This document shows, piece by piece, positions 21,661 to 31,990 of a stretch of 64,000 bases of DNA. The notes under the pieces are model-generated. The model did not search any database. It was not told where the DNA came from and saw only the letters and a program-made list of their open reading frames with translations. The DNA lies in assembly GCA_023512835.1 (NCBI GenBank), contig CM042085.1:37588324-37652323 (forward strand), in the 5' to 3' direction. Position 1 is the first letter of the stretch. Every line of letters starts with the position of its first letter. The DNA comes from Taxillus chinensis. Lineage: Eukaryota > Streptophyta > Magnoliopsida > Santalales > Loranthaceae. A program made the translations under genes and the position numbers.

Positions 21661-23488
21661 CCTACTCATGACCTTGAGTTAGGCTGCTATCATCTTCGCC
21701 CGAAGAGTTGGCAGCACTACCTCTTGGGGGGAAAAGTTTGTGGTGTTCTCGGATCACAAGAGCCTTCGAGACATCTTTACTCGGAAGGACTTGAATTTGA
21801 GGCAAAGGAGATGGGTGGAGTATTTGCGGACCTTTGATTTTACTCTTGCCTATACCCCGGGCAAGGGTAATGTTGTGGCTGATGCATTGAGCGAAAAAGG
21901 GAAAAGCTGAGGTGGCCGTGAGGGAGTGGAAGGCGATGGAGCAATTGGCGACGTTGCGGCTGCGGCTTGTTGTTCGTGATGGTGGGACGGTCCTGCGTCC
22001 TTTGGTGGTAGTGCCTGAGTTGTACCGGCGCGTCCGGGAGGAACAGCTGGGTGACATTGAGTGTGAGGTTCTCCGTGCCCGTATTGAGGCTGGGGAGCTA
22101 TCCGGGGGACTGGACGGAGGGTCCTGAGCATGAGTTGTCATTTCGGGGGCGGTTGGTAGTAGCTTCTTCCCTCGGGGATGAGGTGATGAGGGAGTTTCAC
22201 CAATCTAGGGTTCTTGTGCATCCAGGGGGTACGAAGATGTACCATGCGCTTCGCAGACATTTTTGGTGGCCTGGGATGAAACGCGATGTGGCTGCCTTTG
22301 TTTCGCGGTGCCTCACGTGTCGGCAGGTGAAGGGCTGAGCATCGGCGGCCGGCGGGGCATGTTACGGCCCTTGCCCATAGCGGAGTGGAAGTGGGACCAT
22401 ATCGCGATGGACTTTGTGGTCGGTCTTCCACCCACCACCTGGGAGGAAGGACATGATTTGGGTGATTGTGGATCGACTCACAAAGTCGGCCCATTTTCTT
22501 GCTTTGTTCGCGAGCGGGACTCCATTGGGACTTTGAGTCATTGTACATGAACGAGATTGTGAGACCGCATGGGGTACCATCATCGGTTGTCTCCGACCGG
22601 GATTCGAGGTTCGCTTCCCGTTTCGGGGCCGGTTTGCGGGAGGCTATGGGAACCAAGCTTCACTTGAGTACAGCCTTTCACCCTGAGACGGACGGTCGGG
22701 CGAGCGGACGAATCCAGACCATGGAGGACATGTTACGGGCCTGTGTGTTAGATTTCGGGGGTTCGTGGGCAACTCACCTTCCTTTGGTGGAGTTTGCCTA
22801 CAACAACGCCTATCAGGCATCCATTGGGATGGCTCCTTTTGAGGCGTTGTACGGACGGCCGTGTCGATCACCCTTGTGTTGGGCCGAGGTAGGAGAGGCA
22901 GCCCTCTTGGGGCCACGGTTGGTTCAAGAGGCTACGAGAAGGTCAAGTTGATTCGTCGGCGTTTGTTGTCGGCTCGAGTCGGCGAGAAATCTTATGCGGA
23001 TCAGCGGCGGCGACCTTTGGAGTTTTCTCGTTGGTGATCATGTGTTCCTTCGTGTCTCTCCACGCCGTGGACATCGACGGTTTGGGCGAGGTTCCAAGCT
23101 ATCTCCGCGGTTTATTGGCCCTTTTGAGATTCCGGATCGTGTAGGACCTGTAGCCTACCGGTTAGCGTTACCACCGCGGGTGAGTCGAGTGCACAACGTG
23201 TTTCACGTGTCCCGGTTGAGGAAGTATCACCCTGACCCCACTCATGTGATTGATTGGGGGACGTTGGACATTGAGGATGACATGTCCGTCATTGAGGCCC
23301 CTATCCGTCTCCTAGATCGGCAAGAGAAACTTTTGCGTGGTCGTGCTATTCCTTTGGTTCGCGTGCTGTGGCAGCACCGTGGCATTGAGGAGGAGACATG
23401 GGAACGGGAGTCCGTGATGCGGGAGCAGCACCCAGACTTGTTCGAGGGAGGTGGCTGTTGGCCAAGGGATAGTGATGTTTCCTTGTGA
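21661..23488 (+). pseudogene. Tekay element RNase H end, integrase and chromodomain
   Basis: RNase H ends with FSDHKSLRDIFTRKDLNLRQ (21747-21805) and YTPGKGNVVADALS (21851-21891). The integrase zinc domain HQSRVLVHPGGTKMYHALRR (about 22200-22259) and CLTCRQVKG gives H, H, C, C. The core has DFVVGLPP, VVSDRDSRFAS (about 22590) and, near 22690-22715, a small indel that moves the catalytic Glu out of frame. The open frame 22994-23488 covers the integrase C-terminus ([20 protein letters not shown]) and the chromodomain (VLWQHRGIEEETWERE). Chromodomains bind modified histone tails and steer insertion to heterochromatin. Confidence 0.9.
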
Positions 23489-23756
23489 TGTGTTTTCTTG
23501 TATTAGTTGATGTATTTGTATTGTCTTTTAAAGACATGTGTTCTTATTTGTGATGTGCTTTGAAATGTGTATTCGTGCCATGTGGACATGTGTTACGTGC
23601 ATTATTGTGGTTATGGATTATGGTGGTACTTGTTATGTCTTTGTTGTCTTGTGTGTGGTGTATGATCCATTTGGGTGTGGTGGCTTGCCGGGTGGCAAAT
23701 GGGTAGTTTGTGGTTGTTTTCCTCGTATGTCATTTCTTTTCGAGGACGAAAAGTCT
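23489..23756 (+). other. 3' untranslated spacer of the Tekay element
   Basis: No gene is seen. The end (about 23738-23757) reads TTTTCGAGGACGAAAAGTC, a conserved lead-in to the polypurine tract that also occurs before the polypurine tract of Gypsy D. Confidence 0.6.
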
Positions 23757-23769
23757 TAAGGGGAGAGGA
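23757..23769 (+). other. Polypurine tract of the Tekay element
   Basis: TAAGGGGAGAGGA directly abuts the TGTAAGGACC start of the 3' LTR; it primes plus-strand DNA. Confidence 0.9.
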
Positions 23770-25493
23770 TGTAAGGACCCGTACCTTGAGTTAGTCGGTT
23801 TTGCCTCCTGAGTAGAGTTTTTCTAGATTTTGACCTAGTAGTTGGACTCCAATGAATTCACGTGCAAAAGGAAAGATGCTTAGAATGATGTCCTCTATCT
23901 ACCACGAAGTTTCGGACCAAATGGACATGTATGTGAGGTGCACGTGATATGGGTCCAATTCACGTGCAAGTGTAATTGTCTTCCAAATGATGCAAGGAGG
24001 CTAGGGGTGAAGTTTGAGAGCATTTGGAGTTCATATGGAGTTGCACGTGAATTGGGAATTCACGTGCAAATTGGCGTGCGACCATATTTTTGCATGGTTC
24101 CCTTGGTTTTGACATTCTAAGGAACTTTCTCCAAAGGACCATGTTGAAATTCTGAATATTTTGGTGTGTATGGATGTGGAAAGGTGGTAACTTGTGTGAT
24201 CAAAACTACGTCGTTTTGATCCTGGGATTCACTTAATCAAAACTACGTCGTTTTGATGTGAATGGTGTCTATATAAGGAGGGCTTGAGTTTGAGTTAGGG
24301 TTCTTGTGTTCCTTTGCTTGCAGTGCTTTGCGAGAGAGAGAGAGAGCTAGAGAGAGAGAGGGAAGGGGAGTTCGTGGTTGCTTGCCGGAGCATCTTGCGT
24401 GGGGAGGACGGCGTTTGGCGCGGGAGCAAGGAAGATCTGCTTTAAGGTAGGGGTTCTGTTCTTCCCAAACCCTCCTGTCCTAGGGTCCTAGGGCAGATTC
24501 TGGGCTGTATCTGTTTATATATATATATGTAAATTCATATAGGTGTGATCTCCTATATGAATGTTGGCCTTCAGTGGCATTTTGGTGTGGTTCTGTGATC
24601 TATATGCTATATGTTTGATGAAAAGCCTGTGTGAATATAGTTATGTGTATATGCCGCCAAGTGTTTGAAATTATGCCTGTGAGGCCGTGCATGTTATGTG
24701 TTTGTGGAAATGCCTGTGTGGGTGGGTTTGTGAGCTTGTGGATATATGCATGCTAAGTGTTCGAGGTTATTCTGTGTGACTAAGCATACTTAGTGTTTGA
24801 TGTTATGCCTGTATGGCCATGTGTCTTGCGTGTTTGCTTGTACACCCGGTGGGTGTGGAAGCCCGGGACTGTTTTGTGGAACCCGGTGGGTTGTGGAAGC
24901 CCGGGGCTGTTTTGTGGAACCCGGTGGCTGTGGAAGCCCGGGATCTGTTTTGTGGAAACCCGGTGGGCGTGGAAGCCAGGGACTGTTCTTGAAACCCGGT
25001 GGGCTGTGGAAGCCGGGAGTGTTTATGTACTAGCTCATGCATGATTTGTGTTTCTTTGTTATAGCTTGTAACTATACCTGGTGGGATAATTGTATCACGA
25101 CACGGCACTTGTACACAAGGCATGTAGATGTTAGGTGCATGGGATGGGTTGGGGAGACATGATCCCTCCTGAATGTGGTTGCTCACCCCTCCTACCATGT
25201 TGTTTTCTTTTCGGGAACCTACGGGCGTTAGGTGGGACCCCAAGGTGGAAGACCTTATTTATTTAATTTGTTTATGTTATTTTTATTATGAGAATCGATG
25301 TAACCCCAAATGGGGAAAGGATTTTGTTGTAATAAACCTGGATTGGATTGCTTTTAATGAATATTACTTTCTTGAATGTTGTGGATGTTTAAAATGTTAA
25401 ATTCTTGTTTTGTATCCTACCCCTTTGCCCTCCGTGTGGGTAAAAGGGGAGTCACGTACCGGTTTCCTCGGGTTGGAAATCCGGGGCGTGACA
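23770..25493 (+). repeat. 3' LTR of the Tekay element
   Basis: Near-identical to 16542-18258, 7 bp longer mainly through small indels in the GA repeat and minisatellite. Ends GGGGCGTGACA, then cttcc. Confidence 0.96.
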
Positions 25494-25498
25494 CTTCC

Positions 25499-27364
25499 AC
25501 ATAACTCCGGATATATTCCTTCGGATATTCAAAATATCGGAGTACCTTCCAGTCCATCCGGACCAGTTGATACGGAAATAAACAGTAATGGAGAACCTCA
25601 AAATACTCCAGAACCTGTTAATTTGAATAACGCTGGCCCGGAAGAAGCTCAATCAGTGGACGACCAAGGGCCACCTAATCTGACAGAGCTTCAAATCATT
25701 GAGTATTCACCACCACTTGCGCAAAACTATAGGTGGACTCAAAGCCACCCTCAAGAACAAGTGATTGGTAATCCTACTGTTGGTGTTAGAACAAGAGCAT
25801 CTACCTGCCTCTACTTTTGCTTTTTGTTGAAGATAGAGCCAAAAGTGGTGGAATAAGCTCTTGAAGATTCAAATTGGATAGACGCCATGCAAGAAGAGTT
25901 AAATCAGTTCAAAAGGAATGATGTGTGGACTCTTGTACCAAGGCCAAAGTCTCAACAAGTCATTGGAGTTAAATGGGTGTTCCGGAACAAACTTGATATG
26001 GACGGAATCATAATCCGGAACAAAGCCCGACTGGTAGCCAAGGGTTATCGTCAAGAAGAAGGAATAGACTATGACGAAACTTTTGCTCCGATGCCTGACT
26101 TGAGGCAATCGAATGTTCTTGGCATACGCTTCATACGAAAACTTTAAAGTTTATCAAATGGATGTGAAGAGTGCATTTCTAAATGGAGATCTTCAAGAGG
26201 AGGTATATGTTGAACAACCTCCAGGCTTCATTGAACCAAAGGCTGGACATCTGGTCTACAAACTAAGGAAAGCCTTGTATGGATTGAAGCAAGCTCTAAG
26301 AGCCTGGTATGACACACTTTCGGAATTCTTACTCGCTCACAACTTCCAAAAAGGAAGATTGACACCACGCTATTCTTACGGAAAGAGAAGACACATACTC
26401 GATCGTACGGATCTACGTGGATGATATCATTTTCGGATCAACTAATCCGAAACTTTGTGATGAGTTCGCCAAGTTGATGATTGGAAAGTTTGAGATGAGT
26501 ATGATGAGAGAACCGTCCTACTTCCTTGGGATCAAGGTCAAACAACTAAAGGAAGGGATCTTCATCAACCAAGCTAAGTACACTCGTGACTTAATCAAGA
26601 AGTTTGGTATGGAAGGTTCATCTCCTGTCAAAACTCCAATGCCGGTCGGTGCCAAGTTAGACCCAGGATGTTGATGGCAAATCGGTGAATGTGACTGAGT
26701 ACGAGAGGGATGATTGGATCCTTGTTGTATCTTACGGCAAGTCGCCCGGACATAATGTTTGCAACTTGCATCTGCCCAAGATATCAAACGAATCCCAAAG
26801 AGTCACATATGCTTAATGTAAAACGGATATTAAGGTATCTCAAAGGGACGATGAATTTGGGACTCCTGGTACCCAAAAGAGTCCAACTTCGCCTTATCCG
26901 GATATTCGATGCTGATTTTTCCGGGTGTCGCATAGACAGGGAAAAGCACCAGTGGTACATGCCAATTCCTTGGAAATAGATTGATCTCTTGGTTCGGTAG
27001 AACGAGAATTCCGTATCAACCTCTCTGCTTGAAGCGGAATATATAGTCGCGGGAGTTGCTGCGCCGAGGCTTCTCCTGGATGCAAAGTCAACTTCCTGAC
27101 TACGGCTTCAACATGACATCTGTTCCACTCTACCGTGACAACACCAAGTTCTATTGCTATCGTTAATAATCCCGTCATGCATCCAAAGAAAAAACATATT
27201 GAGGTCGGGCATCATTTCATTCGCGATCATGTTCTTAAAAAGCACATATCCCTAGAACATGTTGCTCCGAAGATCAACTGGCGGATATACTTACAAAGCC
27301 CCTACCTGATGTAAGATTTTCTGAACTTCTTCTTAAATTAGGTATGCTTGACTTTTCTGCATAG
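25499..27364 (+). pseudogene. Copia B integrase tail, reverse transcriptase and RNase H
   Basis: After the Tekay insertion the variable integrase-RT linker runs to about 25850. RT then reads [20 protein letters not shown] (25887-25946), [32 protein letters not shown] (about 26020-26079), YQMDVKSAFLNGDLQEEVYV (26152-26211), LYGLKQALRAWYD, and IYVDDIIFGS (about 26408-26437) as the catalytic motif. Shifts lie near 26100, 26350, 26670 and 26890. RNase H retains TASRPDIMFATCIC (about 26730-26775) and ends LPDVRFSELLLKLGML with TAG at 27362-27364, the same pol end as Copia A. Confidence 0.9.
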
Positions 27365-28980
27365 CTTCTCACCTGTTATCCATCAGTAGTTATTTTCACA
27401 ACATGCATTGTTGTACTTCATGGTTAGTGATAGATACTGAACTTCATGTTTAACTATCTTACTTTAGTCGTGTAAATGTTACGATGTTTCTCACTAAGTT
27501 CATAATGGGAGGATGCTTGCTTATCCCGGGCCGACAGTGAATCAAGCAAACATAATTAAATTTAAATGACACAAATCCTATTCTGATGTCATGAATTCAA
27601 CTCCATCATCCATCACATGTCTTATAATTTCATGACTAACTGAAATATCTAAGATGCATGGTTGAGGAATGATTTGGGATAGCTCGGACTGGAAGTGGAA
27701 ATTCACTGTCTGCTGATCAGCTGCTTGAGTGGAGTAAATGAAGGATAGGCAGCAGTTTCTCTCGTTTCATCATAAAACAGGAAACGTCTTAACAAGTTCT
27801 AAAAGTCCTCAGGGGAGAAATTGCTCTCTCTATTATCTAGTAATACCCCCGGATTCATGTTTCATGACCTCTTTCCTGGGTGTCTATCTGAGGGGAGTCA
27901 TCCTCGAGAAGATCGCATCAAAATGATTCGCTGATCTCGGGGGGAGAGAATACTTCATTGAATCTTAAGTAAGGCCCCCTGTTTCAGCAAAAGGCATGAC
28001 TACAGGGCGAGAGAATGCTTATTATTAAGTAATGCCTCTCTGATATGTCTCGGATGTTCCTCCTTATAACACTCACTCATAAAGCTGATTGGATTTGCAC
28101 TGTTGAATCGGAATTGCGAATTGCTTGGCTGTTATCTTCCTCTTCCTAGCATTTTAGGCATGACAGTCGGTTGTAACATCATACATCATGTGCTCTTCCT
28201 TCCATTTTCACTCATACATTCTCTGATGGATGAAGTCATATAAATCAAATTGATCTTTGCTCTCATTTTCAGTATGAAAGATTGGCTATGTTGACCTATT
28301 GGATTTATGTGTTAATTATCCCACACATACATTGATTTCAGTATGATAGCTTTAACTTCTTATGCATAAGTTCTGTTTCTTCTTAGTACGGATTGTGTGT
28401 TATACTCTTATATTGTTTATCCGGACTAACCCGAACCTGACGAGACTTGCTCTTCAAAGCATCTATTTGTTAAGTCACGGGTTTAGATTCTCTTTGCATT
28501 TCATTGCTCTATTTTATCACATGTCTCGGATTTCGAGGTGTCGTGGTACTTCATACTCCCTCGACATCAAGACCGCGAAGGAATCATCTCTTTTCAACAC
28601 CGTTATTATCGATACGATTAGTCGGTCTCATCCGAATGATCTTTATATGGATTATCCTGCTCCAGGATGAAAGTCGGTTTATTTCCTCCTGACTCTTGGA
28701 ATTCTCAATTCGCGATAAACCAAGTAATTCTCTTACATCGCTTATTTTTGAGGAGGGATAATGATGGTTCATTTAATGCACGCATCGAGCCCGATACTTA
28801 TCTTTTCAAAAATCCGGAAGTATGCCTACAAATTGTCATCTTTGAATGGTTAGCACAGCTGCCACGTCATAAGTCTATTCGACGGCGCTAATCCATCACT
28901 TCTAATGACATAAGGAAGTCGAGTGGCTAACTATTCATTTCGCTTAAACTCGAGACCCACTCGCTTCCACGGAAAGGATC
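27365..28980 (+). other. Pol-to-ORF3 spacer of Copia B with polypurine modules
   Basis: No recognisable gene in 1.6 kb. Three to four tandem modules of about 90-100 bp (about 27805-28055) contain GGGGAGAAATTGC, GGGGGGAGAGAATAC and GGCGAGAGAATGC, each followed after 15-25 bases by AGTAATACCCCC, AAGTAAGGCCCCC or AGTAATGCCTC and often ATGTCTCGG. The purine and pyrimidine boxes could pair. The TCCGGA-type motifs and the stretch before the TATA box also match the Copia A spacer. Confidence 0.65.
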
Positions 28981-29103
28981 CTATTTATACCGCACTATCG
29001 GCGTCGGCCGAGGTTATCACTACCAACTCTCAAAACCCTAAACCCTCGCCGCACCTATTCCGGCAAAGCTCTTCTCTCCTTCTCCCTTACTCTTTCACTC
29101 TCA
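28981..29103 (+). promoter_or_regulatory. Putative internal promoter and leader of Copia B ORF3
   Basis: CTATTTATACC (28981-28991) is a TATA box; AAAACCCTAAACCCT (29032-29046) is a telo-box, a motif common in promoters of plant translation and cell-cycle genes; a pyrimidine-rich leader (CTCTTCTCTCCTTCTCCC) leads to the ATG at 29104. The layout matches 9945-10061 in Copia A. Function is inferred. Confidence 0.55.
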
Positions 29104-31829
29104 ATGGCATCCCAAGCTCTCTATGGTGTTGTTCCTAGCCATCTTGTCGATTGGTCCGGAATCTCTGATCCTCCAGCATGGCTCCATGAGGTTCGCCAGC
29201 TACTCGAGCATAGCAACCTTTTCGCGTTTGTTTCTTCCCCGGCCGATCTTCTAGTGTCGGATGTCCTGGCCTTCCATCATCACTCCACCTCCACTGAGGA
29301 GTTTATCCTTTCTGTGGTTCGAGGGGAAACTATCAAGATCACACCTCAGGTGATCCGGGATGTTTTCAACCTTCCGCCCGGCGATGACATCCGACCAAAC
29401 GCTGCTGCCATGGCCGCTTCCATGGGGTGTCCTAATAAGGTGAAGGAGTACAAAATGAAGTCTTTCCATGGTCCTCACCGCTTATGGCCACCATACTCAT
29501 CCGGTGTCTTTTGGATCGCTCCACGGCTCTCGACTCGGTTCCGTACGATCTCCTACTGGCGATGTATGCGGTTTTTGAGTCACTGCCACTTGACTGGGGC
29601 AACTTTCTCTTCTGGGTGTTGTGGAATGGGAAATGGAACTCGTCTTTTGGACGGATTCTGTCCCAAATCTTCCGGCATCTTCACCCCGCGCACTTCCAGG
29701 GTGAACCGGTGATTCCCTTCCCGGCGTCCTACTACTTCCGCCATCTTCTGCCGACGGGACCCTCACCGTTCGCCGCCCTCCGGTCTCCCGTGCCCTTGCT
29801 GTCGCTTCAGAACAGCAAGCGAGTTTTGTTGGTGAACCTGTTGCCAGCTCGGGCCATGAAGTTAGTTCTGCTCTCTGGTCAGTTCACTCCCGTATCCGGT
29901 CTGTTGCTGCTCGGCACTCTCCCTTGATTCGGCGCCACGGGCGTTCGGGCTGACCTGTCTACTGCTGCAAGGCCCTCTCAGCCGCCCTTCCATGAGGTTA
30001 CCACATCCGCCTCTCTTGCTGATGTCCCTGCCTCTCTTCCTGCCGTTGTTCTTTCTTCTTGCTCCTAATCTTTGTTCGATGCTCCCGCACCCATCTCTCC
30101 GGTCCAGGCGGGCCGTTCTGCTATTCTTCCGGACCTTCCATCTTCTCTCTGGAAGCCTCTCCCGCTCACTCTCCGGCCCTCCGGGACTATCTCGACCATC
30201 TCTCCACCGACATACTAAATGACTGGCGGGCTGCGCTTTCGGCCTCGCCATTACTCCGACATCCCCAGAACCTACCCTCCGGGTGTTTTATGCTCAACAC
30301 ACCCAGACCCCGGAGGAAATGCTTACTTGGAACTCCTACCACGGCTTTGTGATGCCGTCGCTCCTCAAGGTCGCACCTCCTGCTCGTCGCCTCTTCCGGT
30401 CATGCCCATGACGCACGGACACCTGCCCTGCCGAGGCTGGCCCCTCTTATCCTGCGGATATCCCTATCATTGACCTCTCCGGTCAAAGTGGATCTGCCGC
30501 ACCTCCTCCTCTGTTGTTCTTCTTTGTCTAACCACCGTCCTCTCCTGCTTGCCGCCGACTCGCCCTGCCCACACCTGCCCCTCTTCATGCGGGCGAGTCT
30601 TCGAAAGCTCCCGCCTTTGGTCTTGGGCGCGCCGCTTTTGCCACGATTTTATCTGAGGCTGCTTTCTCCGCCCAACTCGATCGCCTTGCTGAGGACAGTC
30701 GTCTTCAGACCCAGGCCCTTTCCGACCATGTCCGGGCCATGGGTGCCAAGCTTCTTTCTGCCTTCTCCTCTACCTCTCTCTCCATGGATCAGAAGCTAGA
30801 GTGGCTTGCCGCGTCTTTCTCTGACTTGTCCACCTCCATTGCGGACTTAACGCAAGTCATGGCCAGTCCCTCCTGCACTCGCCGATCTGCCAAACCGGGG
30901 GAGAAATCATCTGATCCTTCCCCTCTTTCCACTCTTGGCGTTGCCTCTCGCAAACGGTCCGCACCGCTCTTCCTCCGGGCCTTCCAGTGCCTAAACGCAG
31001 CCGTTTCTCCACTGGCCAGACCAGCTCTCCCACTCCTGCTATTCCATCTGGTGCCATCTCCTTCCTCCCATCATACGCGGAATTGCATCCGGATGATATG
31101 ATGGGAGCATTCTTGCTGCGGCCAAGGCCTATGCCTTCTCCACTGCCAAGCGCCGATGTGTGTCTGCCTCGTCCCCCTTCGAACCTCAAGACATCCAGAC
31201 CATACTGTCTGAGGAGGGACAATTTTTCACTGACGACATCGACAACTATGCTCTGGTGGTAAAGATGGAGTTGAGGCTATTCCCCTCTTTACTTGAGGAA
31301 GGCCTTGATTTTGATGTTCTTCCTTCTTTGGGTTGAAAACCGGTTTCTGCTTGTGGACGTTATTCTATCTTACATCAATGGTACAGGAGAGAACAGCCGA
31401 CCATGGACCTCTATGTCCATCGTTTTCATCCCCTTCTGGGTCGACTCCCCACATTTCATGCTGACTGTTTTCCTGATCAAAGAGAAGAAAATCTTGCTTC
31501 TAGATTCTCATCAGGTTGTTAACCGCCCGATTAGAAAGAATCAGGTGAGGAGTCTCGTTCGAACCTTGTCAGATGCAATCAGACAGAGTTCTCTCTATGA
31601 AGACTTGAATCTACCGCCTCTTGGTCAGGATGAAGTACTCATGGGGACGATCTGGAACAAGAAGAATGTGCCCCAGCAACCCGATGGAAATAGTTGTGGA
31701 GCCTTTGTCTGCTACTTCTTGAAATCTGTTATCTCCTTCGATGATGACTGGAAAAATATCATCGAGTTCTCCAAGAAGCAGAACAATGGCACTATGAGAG
31801 CATGCGACAAGGATGATCTTCAAATATAG
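29104..31829 (+). pseudogene. Copia B ORF3: plant-transposon-domain-like N-terminus fused to a Ulp1-like (C48) protease, frameshifted
   Basis: ATG at 29104 gives MASQALYGVVPSHLVDW, supported by the matching start in Copia A. The N-terminal part (29104 to about 29930, one shift near 29480) reads PPAWLHEVRQLLEHSNL, SVVRGETIKITPQVIRDVF and LDSVPYDLLLAMYAVFESLP. This resembles the putative plant transposon protein domain of many plant mobile-element proteins, from the pattern VRG-x-hydrophobic-x-hydrophobic; that assignment is moderate. A Pro/Ala/Ser-rich linker (about 29950-30640) is shifted several times. A helical region (about 30700-30870, MDQKLEWLAASFSDLSTSI) follows, then the C48 domain (31115-31829). 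The position before the 3' LTR is where some Sireviruses carry an env-like gene, but no signal peptide or membrane segment in the intact frame supports an envelope. In an intact relative it could process or deconjugate SUMO-like proteins. Confidence 0.75.
31293..31829 (+). other. Ulp1-like peptidase C48 domain, intact catalytic set (within Copia B ORF3)
   Basis: This 178-codon open frame has PHFMLTVFLI (His54), ILLLDSHQ (Asp71) and VPQQPDGNSCGAFVCYFLK (Gln129, Cys135), counting from the first Met-aligned codon at 31293. His-to-Asp is 17 residues and Gln-to-Cys is 6, both equal to yeast Ulp1 (His514, Asp531, Gln574, Cys580); Asp-to-Cys is 64, longer than Ulp1. Ulp1 has HW where this has HF. 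The Copia A copy has the same His-17-Asp spacing. The domain begins upstream of the first Met, around 31115, in another frame (ILSEEGQFFTDDIDNYAL), so the real start is not here. Confidence 0.82.
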
Positions 31830-31981
31830 TAAGCCGTATGTACCATAATTTATATCTCGTACTAAGGCTTAATGTATTTCTGTTGTAACCGAGTGGAAGC
31901 TGTTCTCTTTAATCCTTACCTCCGTGTTATTTCTTGCTACCTTACCGGATCAGATTACAAAGGGTTTGGCATATCCATATT
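31830..31981 (+). other. Short 3' spacer of Copia B
   Basis: No gene. The end (ATCAGATTACAAAGGGTTTG, GGCATATCCATA) is almost identical to the matching place in Copia A (about 36074-36104), showing conservation just before the polypurine tract. Confidence 0.6.
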
Positions 31982-31989
31982 GGGGGAGA
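31982..31989 (+). other. Polypurine tract of Copia B
   Basis: GGGGGAGA followed by C and the TGTTGG start of the 3' LTR; Copia A has the identical tract. Confidence 0.88.
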
Positions 31990-31990
31990 C

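Larger units (their letters stand above)
16542..25493 (+). mobile_element. Tekay/Del-type chromovirus (Ty3/Gypsy), complete with both LTRs
   Basis: LTRs of 1717 and 1724 bp (16542-18258 and 23770-25493) begin TGTAAGGACCCG and end GGGCGTGACA. The 5-bp duplication cttcc flanks it (16537-16541 and 25494-25498). Order: LTR, primer site, gag, protease, RT, RNase H, integrase, chromodomain, polypurine tract, LTR. RT before integrase is the Gypsy order, and the C-terminal chromodomain marks a chromovirus. The LTRs are nearly identical, which makes it one of the youngest insertions here, yet its genes carry many small indels. Confidence 0.96.

Noticed and set aside
30059..30799. Several overlapping Ser/Pro/Leu-rich ORFs in three frames
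   Set aside because: They are frame-shifted readings of the Pro/Ala/Ser-rich ORF3 linker, not separate genes.
29104..31829. ORF3 as a retroviral-type envelope gene
   Set aside because: The position fits an env-like gene, but the intact frames show no signal peptide, transmembrane anchor or furin-type site, while C48 residues are clear.
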